64,000 nucleotides of DNA from Siderastrea radians (lineage: Eukaryota > Cnidaria > Anthozoa > Scleractinia > Rhizangiidae), in assembly GCA_964017195.1 (NCBI GenBank), contig OZ024896.1:36470307-36534306 (forward strand), in the 5' to 3' direction. Below the pieces are notes generated by a model. The model was given only the letters and a program-made list of their open reading frames with translations, was not told where the DNA came from and did not search any database. The first letter of the stretch is position 1, and each line of letters begins with the position of its first letter. This document shows, one piece after another, positions 1-13,500 of this stretch. A program made the position numbers and the translations under genes.

Positions 1-1233
1 ACTATAGTTAGATTTCCTTTAAATTCAAAGTAAAAAAACATTGAAACAATTGTTGGATTTCTCAGATAAAAAATTAATGCAATTATGGTCAGATGTCCTT
101 GAAATTCATGCCAAAAAATCATTAAAAAACTGCTTGCATTTCTCCGATAAGAAAGGATTGCAACTATGGTTAGATTTCCTTTAAATTCAAAGTAAGAAAA
201 ACCTTGAAACAATGGTTGGATTTCTCAGATAAAAAAGGATTCCAAATATGGTCAGTTTTCCATTAAATTCAAGGAAAAGAATCATTGAAACAACGGATGG
301 ATTTCCCAGATGAAAAAGGATTGCAACTATGGTCAGATTTGCTTAAGTTTGAGGCTGCAAAATCTTTGAAACAACGGTTGGTTTTCTCAGAGAAAAATGG
401 ATTGCAACTATGGCCAGATTTCCTTCAAATTCAAGTTAAAAATTCATTGAAACAACGCTGGGATTTCTCAGATAAAAAAGGAATGCAACCATGGTCAGAT
501 TTGCTTAAATGTAAAGCTGAAATATCACTGAAACAACGGCTGCATTTCTCAGATACAAAAGCGTTGCAATTATGGTCAGATTTCCTTTAAATTCAAGCCC
601 AAAAATCATTGAAAAAATGGTTAGATTTCTTAGATAAAAAAGGATTGCAACTATAGTTAGATTTCCTTTAAATTCAAAGTAAAAAAACATTGAAACAATT
701 GTTGGATTTCTCAGATAAAAAATTAATGCAATTATGGTCAGATGTCCTTGAAATTCATGCCAAAAAATCATTAAAAAACTGCTTGCATTTCTCCGATAAG
801 AAAGGATTGCAACTATGGTTAGATTTCCTTTAAATTCAAAGTAAGAAAAACCTTGAAACAATGGTTGGATTTCTCAGATAAAAAAGGATTCCAAATATGG
901 TCAGTTTTCCATTAAATTCAAGGAAAAGAATCATTGAAACAACGGATGGATTTCCCAGATGAAAAAGGATTGCAACTATGGTCAGATTTGCTTAAGTTTG
1001 AGGCTGCAAAATCTTTGAAACAACGGTTGGTTTTCTCAGAGAAAAATGGATTGCAACTATGGCCAGATTTCCTTCAAATTCAAGTTAAAAATTCATTGAA
1101 ACAACGCTGGGATTTCTCAGATAAAAAAGGAATGCAACCATGGTCAGATTTGCTTAAATGTAAAGCTGAAATATCACTGAAACAACGGCTGCATTTCTCA
1201 GATACAAAAGCGTTGCAATTATGGTCAGATTTG
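1..1233. repeat. Tandem duplication of a 649-bp (8-monomer) block
   Basis: Bases 1 to about 584 recur unchanged at 650-1,233; for example, the open frame starting at 285 restarts at 934 with the same translation. The offset of 649 is 8 monomers plus one base, so it does not preserve reading frame. The copies part at about 1,234, where the second block continues with an extra monomer type. Confidence 0.9.
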
Positions 1234-2954
1234 CTTAAATTTAAAGCTGAAATATCACTGAAACAACGGTTGCATTTCTCAGATACAAAGGCGTTGCAAT
1301 TATGGTCAGATTTCCTTTAAATTCAAGCCCAAAAATTATCAAAAAATGGTTGGATTTCACAGATAAAAAAGGATTGCAACTACGGTCAGATTTGCTTGAA
1401 ATTTAAAGTAAAACAAATTTTAGCAATGGCTGGATTTCTCAGATAAAAAAGGATTGCAATTATGGTCAGATTTGTATCAAATTCAAGCAAAAACATCATT
1501 GAAACAACGGTTGGATTTCCCAGATGAAAAAGGATTACAACTATGGTCGGATTTTCTTAAGTTTGAGGCTCAAAAATCTTTGAAACAACGGTTGGTTTTC
1601 TCAGAGAAAAATGGATTGCAACTATGGTCGGATTTCCTTCAAATTCAAGTTAAAAAATCATTGAAATAACGGTGGGATTTCTCACATAAAAAAGGATTAC
1701 AAACATGGTCAGATTTCCTTAAATTTAAAGCTGAAATATCACTGAAACAACGGTTGCATTTCTCTGATACAAAAGCATTGTAATTATGGTCAGGTATTTT
1801 TTTAAATTCAAGCCCAAAAATTATTGAAAAAATGGTTGGATTTCTCAGATAAGAAAGGATTGCAACTATGGTTAGATTTCCTTCAAATTCAAAGTAAAAA
1901 ATCATTGAAACAATGGTTGGAATTCGCAGGTACAAAAGCATTGCAATTATGGTCAGATTTCCTTTAAATTCAAGCCCAAAAATTATTGAAAAAATGGTTG
2001 GATTTCTCAGATAAAAAAGGATTGCAACTATGGTTAGATTTCCTTCAAATTTCAAGTAAAAAAACATTGAAACAACGGTTGGATTTCCCAGATAAAAAAG
2101 GATTGCAACTATGGTCGGATTTGCTTAAGTTTGAGGCTGAAAAATTTTTGAAACAACGGTTGGTTTTCTCAGAGAAAAACGGAATGCAACTATGGTCGGA
2201 TTTCCTTTAAATTAGAGTTAACAAATCATTGAAACAACGGTGGGATTTCTCAAATAAAAAAGGATTGCAACCTTGATAAGATTTGCTTAAATTTAAAGCT
2301 GAAATATCACTAAGACAACGGTTGCATTTCTTAGATACAAAAGCGTATCAATTATGCTCAGATTTCCTTTAAATTCAAGCCCAAAAATTATTGAAAAAAT
2401 GGTTGGATTTCTCCGATAAAAAAGGATTGCAACTATGGTTAGATTTGCTTCAAATTCAAAGTAAAAAAACATTGAAACAATGATTGGATTTCTCAGATAA
2501 AAAAGGTGCAATTATGGTCAGATTTCCATTAGATTTAAGCAAAAGAATCATTGAAACAACGGTTGGATTTCCCAGATAAGAAAGGATTGCAACTATGGCT
2601 AGATTTTTTTCAAATTGAAAGTAAAAAACCATGGAAAAAATGGTTGGATTTCTCAGATAAAAAAGGATTCCAATTATGGTCAGATTGCCATTAAATTCAA
2701 GCAAAAGAATTATTGAAACAACGGTTGGTTTTCTCAGAGAAAAATGGATTGCAACTATGGCCGGATTTCCTTCAAATTCAAGTTAAAAAATCATTGAAAC
2801 AATGGTGGGATTTCTCACCTAAAAAAAATTGTAACCATGGTCAGATTTCCTTAAATTTAAAGCTGAAATATCACTGAAACAACGGTTGCATTTCTCAGAT
2901 ACAAACAGGTTGCAATTATGGTCAGATTTCCTTTAAATTCAAGCCCAAAAATTA

Positions 2955-3605
2955 TTGAAAAAATGGCTGGATTTCTCAGATAAAAAAGGATTGCAACTAT
3001 GGATAGATTTCCTTCAAATTCAAAGTAAAAAAACATTGAAGCAATTGTTACATTTCTCAGATAAAAAAGAAATGCAATTATGGTCAGATTTCGTTCAAAT
3101 TCAAGCCAAAAAATCATTGACAAAATGGTTGGATTTCTCAGATAAAAAAGGATTGCAACTATGGTTAGATTTCCTTCAAATTCAAAGTAAAAAAACATTG
3201 AAACAACGGTTGGATTTCCCAGATAAAAAAGGATTGCAACTATGGTCGGATTTGCTTAAGTTTGAGGCTGAAAAAGTTTTGAAACAATGGTTGGTTTTCT
3301 CAGAGAAAAATGGATTCAAACTATGGTCGGATTTCTTTCAAATTCAAGTTAAAAAATCATTGAAACAATGGAGGGATTTCTCACATAAAAAAGGATTGCA
3401 ACCGTGGTCAAATTTGCTTAAATTTAAAGCTGAAATGTCACTGAAACAACGGTTGCATTTCTCAGATACAAAGGCGTTGCAATTATGGTCAGATTTCCTT
3501 GAAATTCAAGCCCAAAAATTATTAAAAGATGGTTGGATTTCACAGATAAAAAAGGATTGCAACTACGGTGAGATTCGCTTCAAATTTAAAGTAAAAAAAA
3601 TTTAA
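2955..3605 (+). other. Longest open frame inside the satellite (216 codons), probably not a gene
   Basis: Eight consecutive monomers stay open and give a protein of 27-residue repeats, each with two Trp-containing half-units (K-x-W-L-D-F, then L-Q-L-W-x-D-F). There is no credible start context: the frame opens on a TTG in the middle of a monomer. No intron signals, signal peptide or non-repeat domain is visible. The opposite strand is open over part of the same stretch (2,857-3,198). A comparable minus-strand frame of 164 codons lies at 30,976-31,470. The simplest reading is that an 81-bp period with few stop codons in the monomer creates such frames automatically. Confidence 0.3.
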
Positions 3606-6600
3606 CAATGGCTGGATTTCTCAGATAAAAAAGGGAGCAATTATGGTCAGATTTGTATCAAATTCAAGCAAAAACATCATTGAAACAACGGGTGGATTTC
3701 CCAGATAAACAAAGGATGCAAGTATTTTCGGATTTGCTTAAGATTGAGGCTAAAAACTTTTTGAAACAACGGTTGGTTTTCTTAGAGAAAAATGGATTCC
3801 AACTATCGTCAGATTTCCTTTAAATTCAAGTTAAAAAGTCATTGAAACAACGGTGGGATTTCATAGATAAAAAAGGATTGCAACCATGGTCAGATTTGCT
3901 TAAATTTAAAGCTGACATATCACTGAAAGAACGGTTGAATTCCTCGGATACAAAAGCATTGCATTTATGCTCAGATTTAGTTCAAATTCAAGCCAAAAAA
4001 TCATTGAAAAAATGGTTGGATTTCTCAGATAAAAAAGGATTTTAACTATGGTTAGATTTGCTCCAAATTCAAAGAAAAAAACATTGAAACAATGGTTGGA
4101 TTTTTCAGATAAAAAAGGATTGCAATGATGGTCAGATTTCCATTAAATTCAGGCAAGAATCGTTAAACAACGGTTGGATTTCGCAGATAAAAAAGGTTGC
4201 AACTATGGTCGGATTTGCTTAAGTTTGAGGCTGATAAATCTTTGAAACAACGGTTGGTTTTCTTAGGGAAAAATGGATTCCAACTATCTTGAGATTTCCT
4301 TAAAAAAAAGTTAAAAAATCATTGAAACTATGGTGGGATTTCTCACATAAAAAAGGATTGCAACCGTGGTCAGATTTGCTTAAATTTAAAGCTGAAATAT
4401 CACTGAAACAACGGTTGCATTTCTCAGATACAAACGCGTTGCAATTATGGTCAGGTTTCTTTTAAATTCAAGCCCAAAATTATTTAAAAATGGTTGGATT
4501 TCACATTTAAAGAAAGGATTGCAAGAACGGTTAGATTTGCTTCAAATTTAAAGTAAAAAAACATTTTAACAACAGTTGAATTCCTCGGATACAAAAGCGT
4601 TGCAATTATGGTCGGATTTTTTTCAAATTAAAGCCAAAAAATCATTGAAAAAATGGTTGGATTTCTCAGATGAAAAAGGATTGCAACTATGGTTAGATTT
4701 GCTCCAAATTCAAAGTAAAAACATTGAAACAATGGTTGGATTTTTCAGATAAAAAAGGATTGCAATGATGGTCAGATTTCCATTAAATTCAGGCAAAAGA
4801 ATTGTTAAACAACGGTTGGAGTTCCCAGATAAAAAGGATTACAGCTATGGTCAGATTTGCTTCAGTTTGAGGCTGAAAAATCTTTGAAACAACGGTTGGT
4901 TTTCTCAGAGAAAAAATGGATTGCAACTATGGTCGGATTTCCTTCAAATTCAAGTTAAAAAATCATAGAAACAACGGTGGATTTCTCAGATAAAAAGGAT
5001 TGCAACCATGGTCGGATTTGCTTAAATTTAAAGTTAAGATATCACTGAAACAACGGTTGCATTTCTCATATACAAAAGCGTTGCAATTATGGTCAGATTT
5101 CCTTTGAATTCAAGCCCAAAAATTATTGACAAAATGGTTGGATTTTTCAGATAAAAAAAAGATTGCAACTATGAATAGATTTCCTTCAAATTGAAATTAA
5201 AAAAACATTGAAACAATTGTTGGATTTCTCAGATAAAAAAGAAATGAAATTATGGTCAGATTTCTTTAAAAATTCAAGCCAAAAAATCATTGAAAAATGG
5301 TTGGATTTCTCAGATAAAAAAGGATTGCAACTATGGTCGGATTTCCTTCAAATTCAAGTTAAAAAATCATAGAAACAACGATGGATTTCTCAGATAAAAA
5401 GGATTGCAACCATGGTCAGATTTCCTTAAATTTAAAGTTAAGATATCACTGAAACAACGGTTGCATTTCTCATATACAAAAGCGTTGCAATTATCGTCAG
5501 ATTTCCTCTGAATTCAAGCCCAAAAATTATTGACAAAATAGTTGGATTTTTCAGATAAGAAAAAAAGATTGCAACTATGAATAGATTTCCTTCAAATTGA
5601 AATTAAAAAAACATTGAAACAATTGTTGGATTTCTCAGATAAAAAAGAAATGAAATTATGGTCAGATTTCTTTAAAAATTCAAGCCAAAAAATCATTGAA
5701 AAAATGGTTGGATTTCTCAGATAAAAAGGATTGCAACTATGGTTAGATTTGCTTCAAATTCAAGCAAAAGAATCATCGAAACAACCGTTGGATTTCCCAG
5801 ATAAAAAAGGATTGCAACTATGGTCGGATTTGCTTAAGTTAAAGGCTGAAAATTCTTTGAAACAACGGTTGGTTTTCTCAGGGAAGAGTGGATTGCAACT
5901 ATCGTCTGATTTCCTTCAAAGTCAAGTTAATAAATCATTGAAACAACCGAGGGATTTCTCAGATAACAAAGGATTGCAACCATGGTCAGATTTGCTTAAA
6001 TTTAAAGCTGAAATATCACTAAAAAAACGGTTGCATTTCTCAGATACAAACAGGTTGCAATTATGGTCAGATTTCCTTTAAATTCAAGCCCAAAAATTAT
6101 TAAAAGATGGTTCGATTTCACAGATAAAAAAGGATTTCAACTATGGTTAGATTTCCTTCAAATTTAAAGTAAAAAAACATTGAAACAATGGTTGGATTTC
6201 CCAGATAAAAAAAGAATACAACTATGGTCGGATTTGCTTATGTTTGAGACTAAAAAAAATCTTTGAAACAACGGTTGGTTTTCTTTGTGAAAAATGGATT
6301 CCAACTATCGACAGATTTCCTTTAAATTCAAGTTAAAAAGTCATTGAAACAACTGTGGGATTTCATAGATAAAAAAGGATTGCAACCATGGTCAGATTTG
6401 CTTAAATTTAAAGCTGACATATCACTAAAAGAACGGTTGAATTCCTCGGATACAAAAGCATTGCATTTATGCTCAGATTTCCTTCAAATTCAAGCCAAAA
6501 AATCATTGAAAAAATGGTTGGATTTCTCAGATGAAAAAGGATTCCAACTATGGTTAGATTTGCTTCAAATTCCAAGTAAAAAACATTGAAACAATGGTTG

Positions 6601-8859
6601 GATTTTTCAGATAAAAAAGGATTGCAATGATGGTCAGATTTCCATTAAATTCAAGCAAAAATATCATTAAACAACGGTTGGATTTCCCAGATAAAAAGGA
6701 TTGCAACAATGGTCGGAGTTGCTTAAGTTTGAGGCTGAAAAATCTTTGAAACAACGGTTGGTTTTCTCAGAGAAAAAATGGATTGCAACTATGGTCGGAT
6801 TTCCTTCAAATTCAAGTTAAAAAATCATAGAAACAACGGTGGATTTCTCAGATAAAAAGGATTGCAACCATGGTCAGATTTGCTTAAATTTAAAGTTAAG
6901 ATATCACTGAAACAACGGTTGCATTTCTCATATACAAAAGCGTTGCAATTATGGTCAGATTTCCTTTAAATTCAAGCCCAAAAATTATTGAGAAAATGGT
7001 TGGATTTTTCAGATAAAAAAGGATTGCAACTATGAATAGATTTCCTTCAAATTCAAGCCAAAAAATGATTGACAAAATGGTTGGATTTATCAGATCAAAA
7101 GGGATTGCAACTATGGTTAGATTTGCTTCAAATTCAAAGTTAAAAAACATTGAAACAATGGTTGGATTTCTCAGATAAAAAAGGATTGCAATTATGGTCA
7201 GCTTTCCATCAAATTCAAGCAAAAACATCATTGAAACAACGGTTGAATTTTCCAGATAAAAAAAGAATCCAACTTTGGTCGGATTTGCTTAAGTTTGAGG
7301 CTGAAAAATCTTTGAAACAACGGTTGGTTTTCTTAGTGAAAAATGGATTCCAACTATCTTCAGATATCCTTAAAGTTTAAGTTAACAAGTCATTGAAACA
7401 ACGATGGGATTTCTCAGATAAAAAAGGATTGCAACCATGGTCAGATTTGCTTAAATTTAAAGCTGAAATATCACTGAAACAACGGTTGAATTCCTCGGAT
7501 ACAAAACCGTTGCATTCATGGTCAGATTTCCTTCAAATTCAAGCCAAAAAATTTGAGAAAATGGTTGGATTTCTCAGATAAAAAAGGATTGCAACTATGG
7601 TTAGATTTGCTTCATATTCAAAGTAAAAAAACATTGAAACAATGGTTGGATTTCCCAGATAAAAAAGGATTGCAAGTATGGTTTAATTTGCTTATGTTTG
7701 AGGTTGAAAAATCTTTGAAACAACGGTTGGTTTACTCAGAGAAAAATTGATTGCAACTATGGCCGGATTTCCTTCAAATTCAAGTTAAAAAATCATTAAG
7801 ACAACTGTGGGATTTCTCAGATACAAAAGGATTTTAACCATAGTCAGATTTGCTTAAATTTAAAGCTGAAATATCACTAAAACAACGGTTGAATTCCTCG
7901 CATACAAAAGCGTTGCAATTATGGTGAGATTTCCTTCAAACTCAAGCCAAAAAATCATGAAAAAAATGGTTGGATTTCCCAGATAAAAAGTTTTCCAACT
8001 ATGGTCGGAATTGCTTAGATTTTAGGCTAAAAATATCTTTGAAACAACGGTGGGATTTCTCACATAAAAAAGAATTGCAACCGTGGTCAGATTTGCTTAA
8101 ATGTAAAACTGAAATATCACTGAAACAACGGTTGCATTTTTCAGATACAAAAAGGTTGTAATTATGGTCAGATTTCCTTTAAATTCAAGCCCAAAAATTA
8201 TTAAAAGATGGTTCGATTTAACAGATAAAAAAGGATTGCAACTGTGGTTAGATTTCCTTCAAATTAAAAGTAAAAACACACTGAAACAATGGTTGGATTT
8301 CACAGATAAAAAGGATTGCAAATATGATCAGATTTCCATCAAATTCAAGCCAAAAAATCATTGAAAAAAGGGTTGGATTTCTCAGATGAAAAAGGATTGC
8401 AACTATGGTTAGATTTGCTTCAAATCCAAAGTAAAAAAACATTGAAACAATGGTTGGATTTCTCAGATAAAAAAGGATTGCAATTATTGTCCGATTTCCA
8501 TCAAATTCAAGCAAAAGAATCATTGAAACAACGGTTCGATTTCCCAGATAAAAAGGATTGCAACTATGGTCGGATTTGCTTAAGTTTGAGGCTGCAAAAT
8601 CTTTGAAACAACGGTTGGTTTTCTCAGAGAAAAATGGATTACAACTATGGCCAGATTTCCTTCAAATTTAAGTTATAAATTCATTGAAACAACGGTGGGA
8701 TTTCTCGGATAAAAAAGGATTGCAACCATGGTCAGATTTGCGTAAATGTAAAGCTGTAATATCACTGAAACAACGGTTGAATTTCTCAGATACAATAGCG
8801 TTGCAATTATGGTCAGATTTCCTTTAAATTCAAGCCCAAAAATTATAGAAAAAATGGCT

Positions 8860-10550
8860 GGATTTCTCAGATAAAAATGAATTGCAACTATTTATACATT
8901 TCCTTCAAATTCAAAGTAAAAAAACATTGAAACAATTGTTGCATTTCTCAGATAAAAAAGAAATGCAATTATGGTCAGATTTCCTTCAAATTCAAGCCAA
9001 AAAATCATTGAAAAAATGCTTGGATTTCTCAGATGAAAAAGGATTGCAACTATGGTTAGATTTGCTTCAAATTCAAAGTAAAAAAACATCGAAACAATGG
9101 TTGGATTTCTCAGATAAAGAAGGATTGCAATTATGGTCAGATTAAATTCAAATTCAAGCCAAAAAAACATTGAAACAATGGTTGGATTTCTCAAATAAAA
9201 AAGGATTCCAATTATGGTCAGATTTCCATTAAACTCAAGCAAAAGAATCATTGAAACAACGGTTGGATTTCCCACATAAAAAGGTTGCAACTATGGTCGG
9301 ATTTGCTTACGTTTGAGGCTGAAAAATCTTTGAAACAACGGTTGGTTTTCTTAGTGAAAAATGGATTCCAACTATCTTGAGATTTCTTTCAAATTCAAGT
9401 AAAAAAGTCATTGAAACAACGGTGGGATTTCTCAGATAAAAAAGGATTACAACCATGATCAGATTTGCTTAAATTTAAAGCTGAAATATCACTGAAACAA
9501 CGGTTGAATTCCTCGGATACAAATGCGTTGCAATTATGGTCAGATTTCCTTTAAATTCAAGCCCAAAAATTATTGGAAAAATGGCTGGATTTCTCAGATA
9601 AAAAAAGTTTGCAACTATGGTTAGATTTGCTTCAAATTCAAAGTAAAAAAACATTGAAACAATTGTTGCATTTCTCAGATAAAAAAGAAATGCAATTATG
9701 GTCAGATTTCCTTCAAATTCAAGCCAAAAAATCATTGAAAAAATGCTTGGATTTCTCAGATGAAAAAGGATTGCAACTATGGTTAGATTTGCTTCAAATT
9801 CAAAGTAAAAAACATCGAAACAATGGTTGGATTTCTCAGATAAAGAGGGATTGCAACTATGGTTAGATTTCCTTCACATTCAAAAGAAAAAAACATTGAA
9901 ACAATGGTTGGATTTCTCAGATAAAAAAGGATTCCAATTATGGTCAGATTACCATTAAACTCAAGCAAAAGAATCATTGAAACAACGGTTGGATTTCCTA
10001 GATAAAAAAGGATTGCAACTATGGTCGGATTTGCTTAAGTTTGAGGCTGAAAATTTTTTGAAACAACGGTTGGTTTTCTGAGATAAAAATAGATTGCAAC
10101 TATGGTCGGATTGCCTTCAAATTCAAGTTAAAAAATCATTGAAACAACTTTGGGATTTCTCAAATAAAGAAGGATTGCAACCGTGGTCAGATTTGCTTAA
10201 ATTTAAAGCTGAAATATAACTGAAACAACGGTTGCATTTCTCAGATACAAAAGCGTTGCAATTATCGTCAGATTTCCTTTAAATTCAAGCCCAAAAATTA
10301 TTGGAAAAATGGCTGGATTTCTCAGATAAAAAAAAGTTTGCAACTATGGTTAGATTTGCTTCAAATTCAAAGTAAAAAAACATTGAAACAATTGTTGCAT
10401 TTCTCAGATAAAAAAGAAATGCAATTATGGTCAGATTTCCTTCAAATTCAAGCCAAAAAATCATTGAAAAAATGCTTGGATTTCTCAGATGAAAAAGGAT
10501 TGCAACTATGGTTACATTTGCTTCAAATTCAAAGTAAAAAACATCGAAAC
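8860..10550. repeat. Higher-order repeat of about 729 bp (9 monomers), three copies
   Basis: The same monomer succession, recognised by the anchor AATTGTTGCA followed by the K-E-M-Q-L-W type monomer, occurs at 8,934, 9,661 and 10,390. The spacings are 727 and 729 bp. The copies differ by small indels and substitutions, so they are older than the 5.3-kb duplication that follows. Confidence 0.75.
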
Positions 10551-13500
10551 AATGGTTGGATTTCTCAAATAAAAAAGGATTCCAATTATGGTCAGATTTC
10601 CATTAAACTCAAGCAAAAGAATCATTGAAACAACGGTTGGATTTCGCAGATAAAAAAGGTTGCAACTATGGTCGGATTTGCTTAAGTTTGAGGCTGAAAA
10701 ATCTTTGAAACAACGGTTGGTTTTCTTAGTGAAAAATGGATTCCAACTATCTTGAGATTTCTTTCAAATTCAAGTTAAAAAGTCATTGACACAACGGTGA
10801 GATTTCTTAGATAAAAAAGGATTACAACCATGATCAGATTTGCTTAAATTTAAAACTGAAATATCACTGAAACAACGGTTGAATTCCTCGGATACAAATG
10901 CGTTGCAATTATGGTCAGATTTCCTTCACATTTAAGCCAAAAAATCATTGAAAACATGCTTGGATTTCTCAGATAAAGAAGGATTGCAACTATGGTTAGA
11001 TTTGCTTCAAATTCAAAAGAAAAAAACATTGAAACAATGGTTGGATTTCTCAGATAAAAAAGGATTCCAATTATGGTCAGATTACCATTAAATTCAAGCA
11101 AAAGAATCATTGAAACAACGGTTGGATTTCCTAGATAAAAAAGGATTGCAACTATGGTCGGATTTGCTTAAGTTTGAGGCTGAAAATTTTTTGAAACAAC
11201 GGTTGGTTTTCTGAGATAAAAATGGATTGCAACTATGGTCGGATTGCCTTCAAATTCAAGTTAAAAAATCATTGAAACAACTTTGGGATTTCTCAAATAA
11301 AAAAGGATTGCAACCGTGGTCAGATTTGCTTAAATTTAAAGCTGAAATATCACTGAAACAACGGTTGCATTTCTCAGATACAAAAGCGTTGCAATTATCG
11401 TCAGATTCCCTTTAAATTCAAGCCCAAAAATTATTGAAAAAAATGGTTGGATTTCTCAGATAAAAAAAAGTTTGCAACTATGGTTAGATTTGCTTCAAAT
11501 TCAAAGTAAAAAAAACATTGAAACAATTGTTGGATTTCTCAGATAAAAAGAAGGGCAATTATGGTCAGATTTCCATTAAATTCAAGCATAAGAATCATTG
11601 AAATAACGGTTGGATTTCCCAGATAAAAAAGGATTGCAACTATGGTTAGATTTGTTTCAAATTGAAAGTAAAAATCATTGAAACAATGGTTGGATTTCTC
11701 AGATAAAAAAGATTCCAATTATGGCCAGATTGCCATTAAATTCAAGCAAAAGAATCATTGAAACAACGGTTCGATTTCCCAGATAAAAAGGATTGCAACT
11801 GTGCTCGGATTTGCTTAAGTTCCAGGCTGAAAAATCTTTGAAACAACTGATGGTTTTCTCAGAGAAAAATGGATTGCAAATATTCTGGGATTTCCTTCCA
11901 ATTTAAGTTAAAAAATCATTGTAACAATGGTGGGATTTCTCACATAAAAAAGGATTCCAACCATGGTCAGATTTCCTTAAATTTAAAGCTGAAATATCAC
12001 TGAAACAACGGTTGCGTTTCTCAGATACAAACAGGTTGCAATTATGGTCAGATTTCCTTTAAATTCAAGCCCAAATATTATTGAAGAAATGGCTGGATTT
12101 CTCAGATAAAAAAGGATTGCAACTATTTATATATTTCCTTGAAATTCAAAGTAAAAAACATTGAAACAATTGTTGCATTTCTCATATCAAAAAGAAATGA
12201 AATTATGGTCGGATTTCCTTCAAATTCAAGCCAAAAAATCATTGAAAAAATTGTTGGATTTCTCAGATGAAAAAGGATTGCAACCATCGTTAGATTTCCT
12301 TCAAATTCAAAGTAAAAAAACATCGAAACAATGGTTGGATTTTTCAGATAAAAAATGATTGCTATTATGGTCAGATTGCCATCAAATTCAAGCAAAAGAA
12401 TCATTGAAACAACGGTTGGATTTCCCAGATAAAAAAGGATTGCAACTATGGTCGGATTTGCTTAACTTAAAGGCTTCAAAATCTTTGAAGCAATGGTTGG
12501 TTATCTCAGAGAAAAATGGATTGCAACTATGGTCAGATTTCCTTCAAATTCAAGTTAAAAAATCATTGAAACAACTGTGGGATTTCTCAGATAAGAAAGG
12601 ATTGCAACCATGGTCAGATTTGCTTAAATTTAAAGCTGAAATATCACTGAAACAACGATTGCATTTCTCAGATACAAAAGCGTTCCAATTATGGTCAGAT
12701 TGCCATTAAACTCAAGCAAAAGAATCATTGAAACAACGGTTGGATTTCCCAGATAAAAAAGGTTGCCACTATGGTCGGATTTGCTTAAGTTTGAGGCTGA
12801 AAAATCTTTGAAACAACGGTTGGTTTTTTAGTGAAAAATGGATTCCAACTATCTTGAGATTTCCTTTAAAAAAAGCTAAAAAATCATTGAAACAATGGTG
12901 GGATTTCTCACATAAAAAAGGTTTGCAACCGTGGTCAGATTTGCTTAAATTTAAAGCTGAAATTTCACTGCAACAACGGTTGCATTTCTCAGATACAAAA
13001 GCACTGCAATTATGGTCAGGTTTCCTTTAAATTCAAGCCAAAAATTATTTAAAAATGGTTGGATTTCACAGATAAAAAAGGATTGCAAGTACGGTTAGAT
13101 TTGCTTCAAATTTAAAGTAAAAAAACATTTTAACAACAGTTGAATTCCTCGGATACAAAAGCGTTGCAATTATGGTCAGATTTCCTTCAAATTCAAGCCA
13201 AAAAATCATTGAAAATATGGTTGGATTTCTCAGATAAAAAAGGATTGCAACTATGGTTAGATTTGCTTCAAATTCAAAGTAAAAAACATTGAAACAATGG
13301 TTGGATTTTTCAGATAAAAAAGGATTGCAATGATGGTCAGATTTCTATTAAATTCAAGCAAAAGAATCATTAAACAACGGTTAGATTTCACAGATAAAAA
13401 GGATTGCAACTATGGTCGGATTTTCTTAAGTTTGAGGCTGAAAAATCTTTGAAACAACGGTTGGTTTTCTCAGAGAAAAAATGGATTGCAACTATGGTCG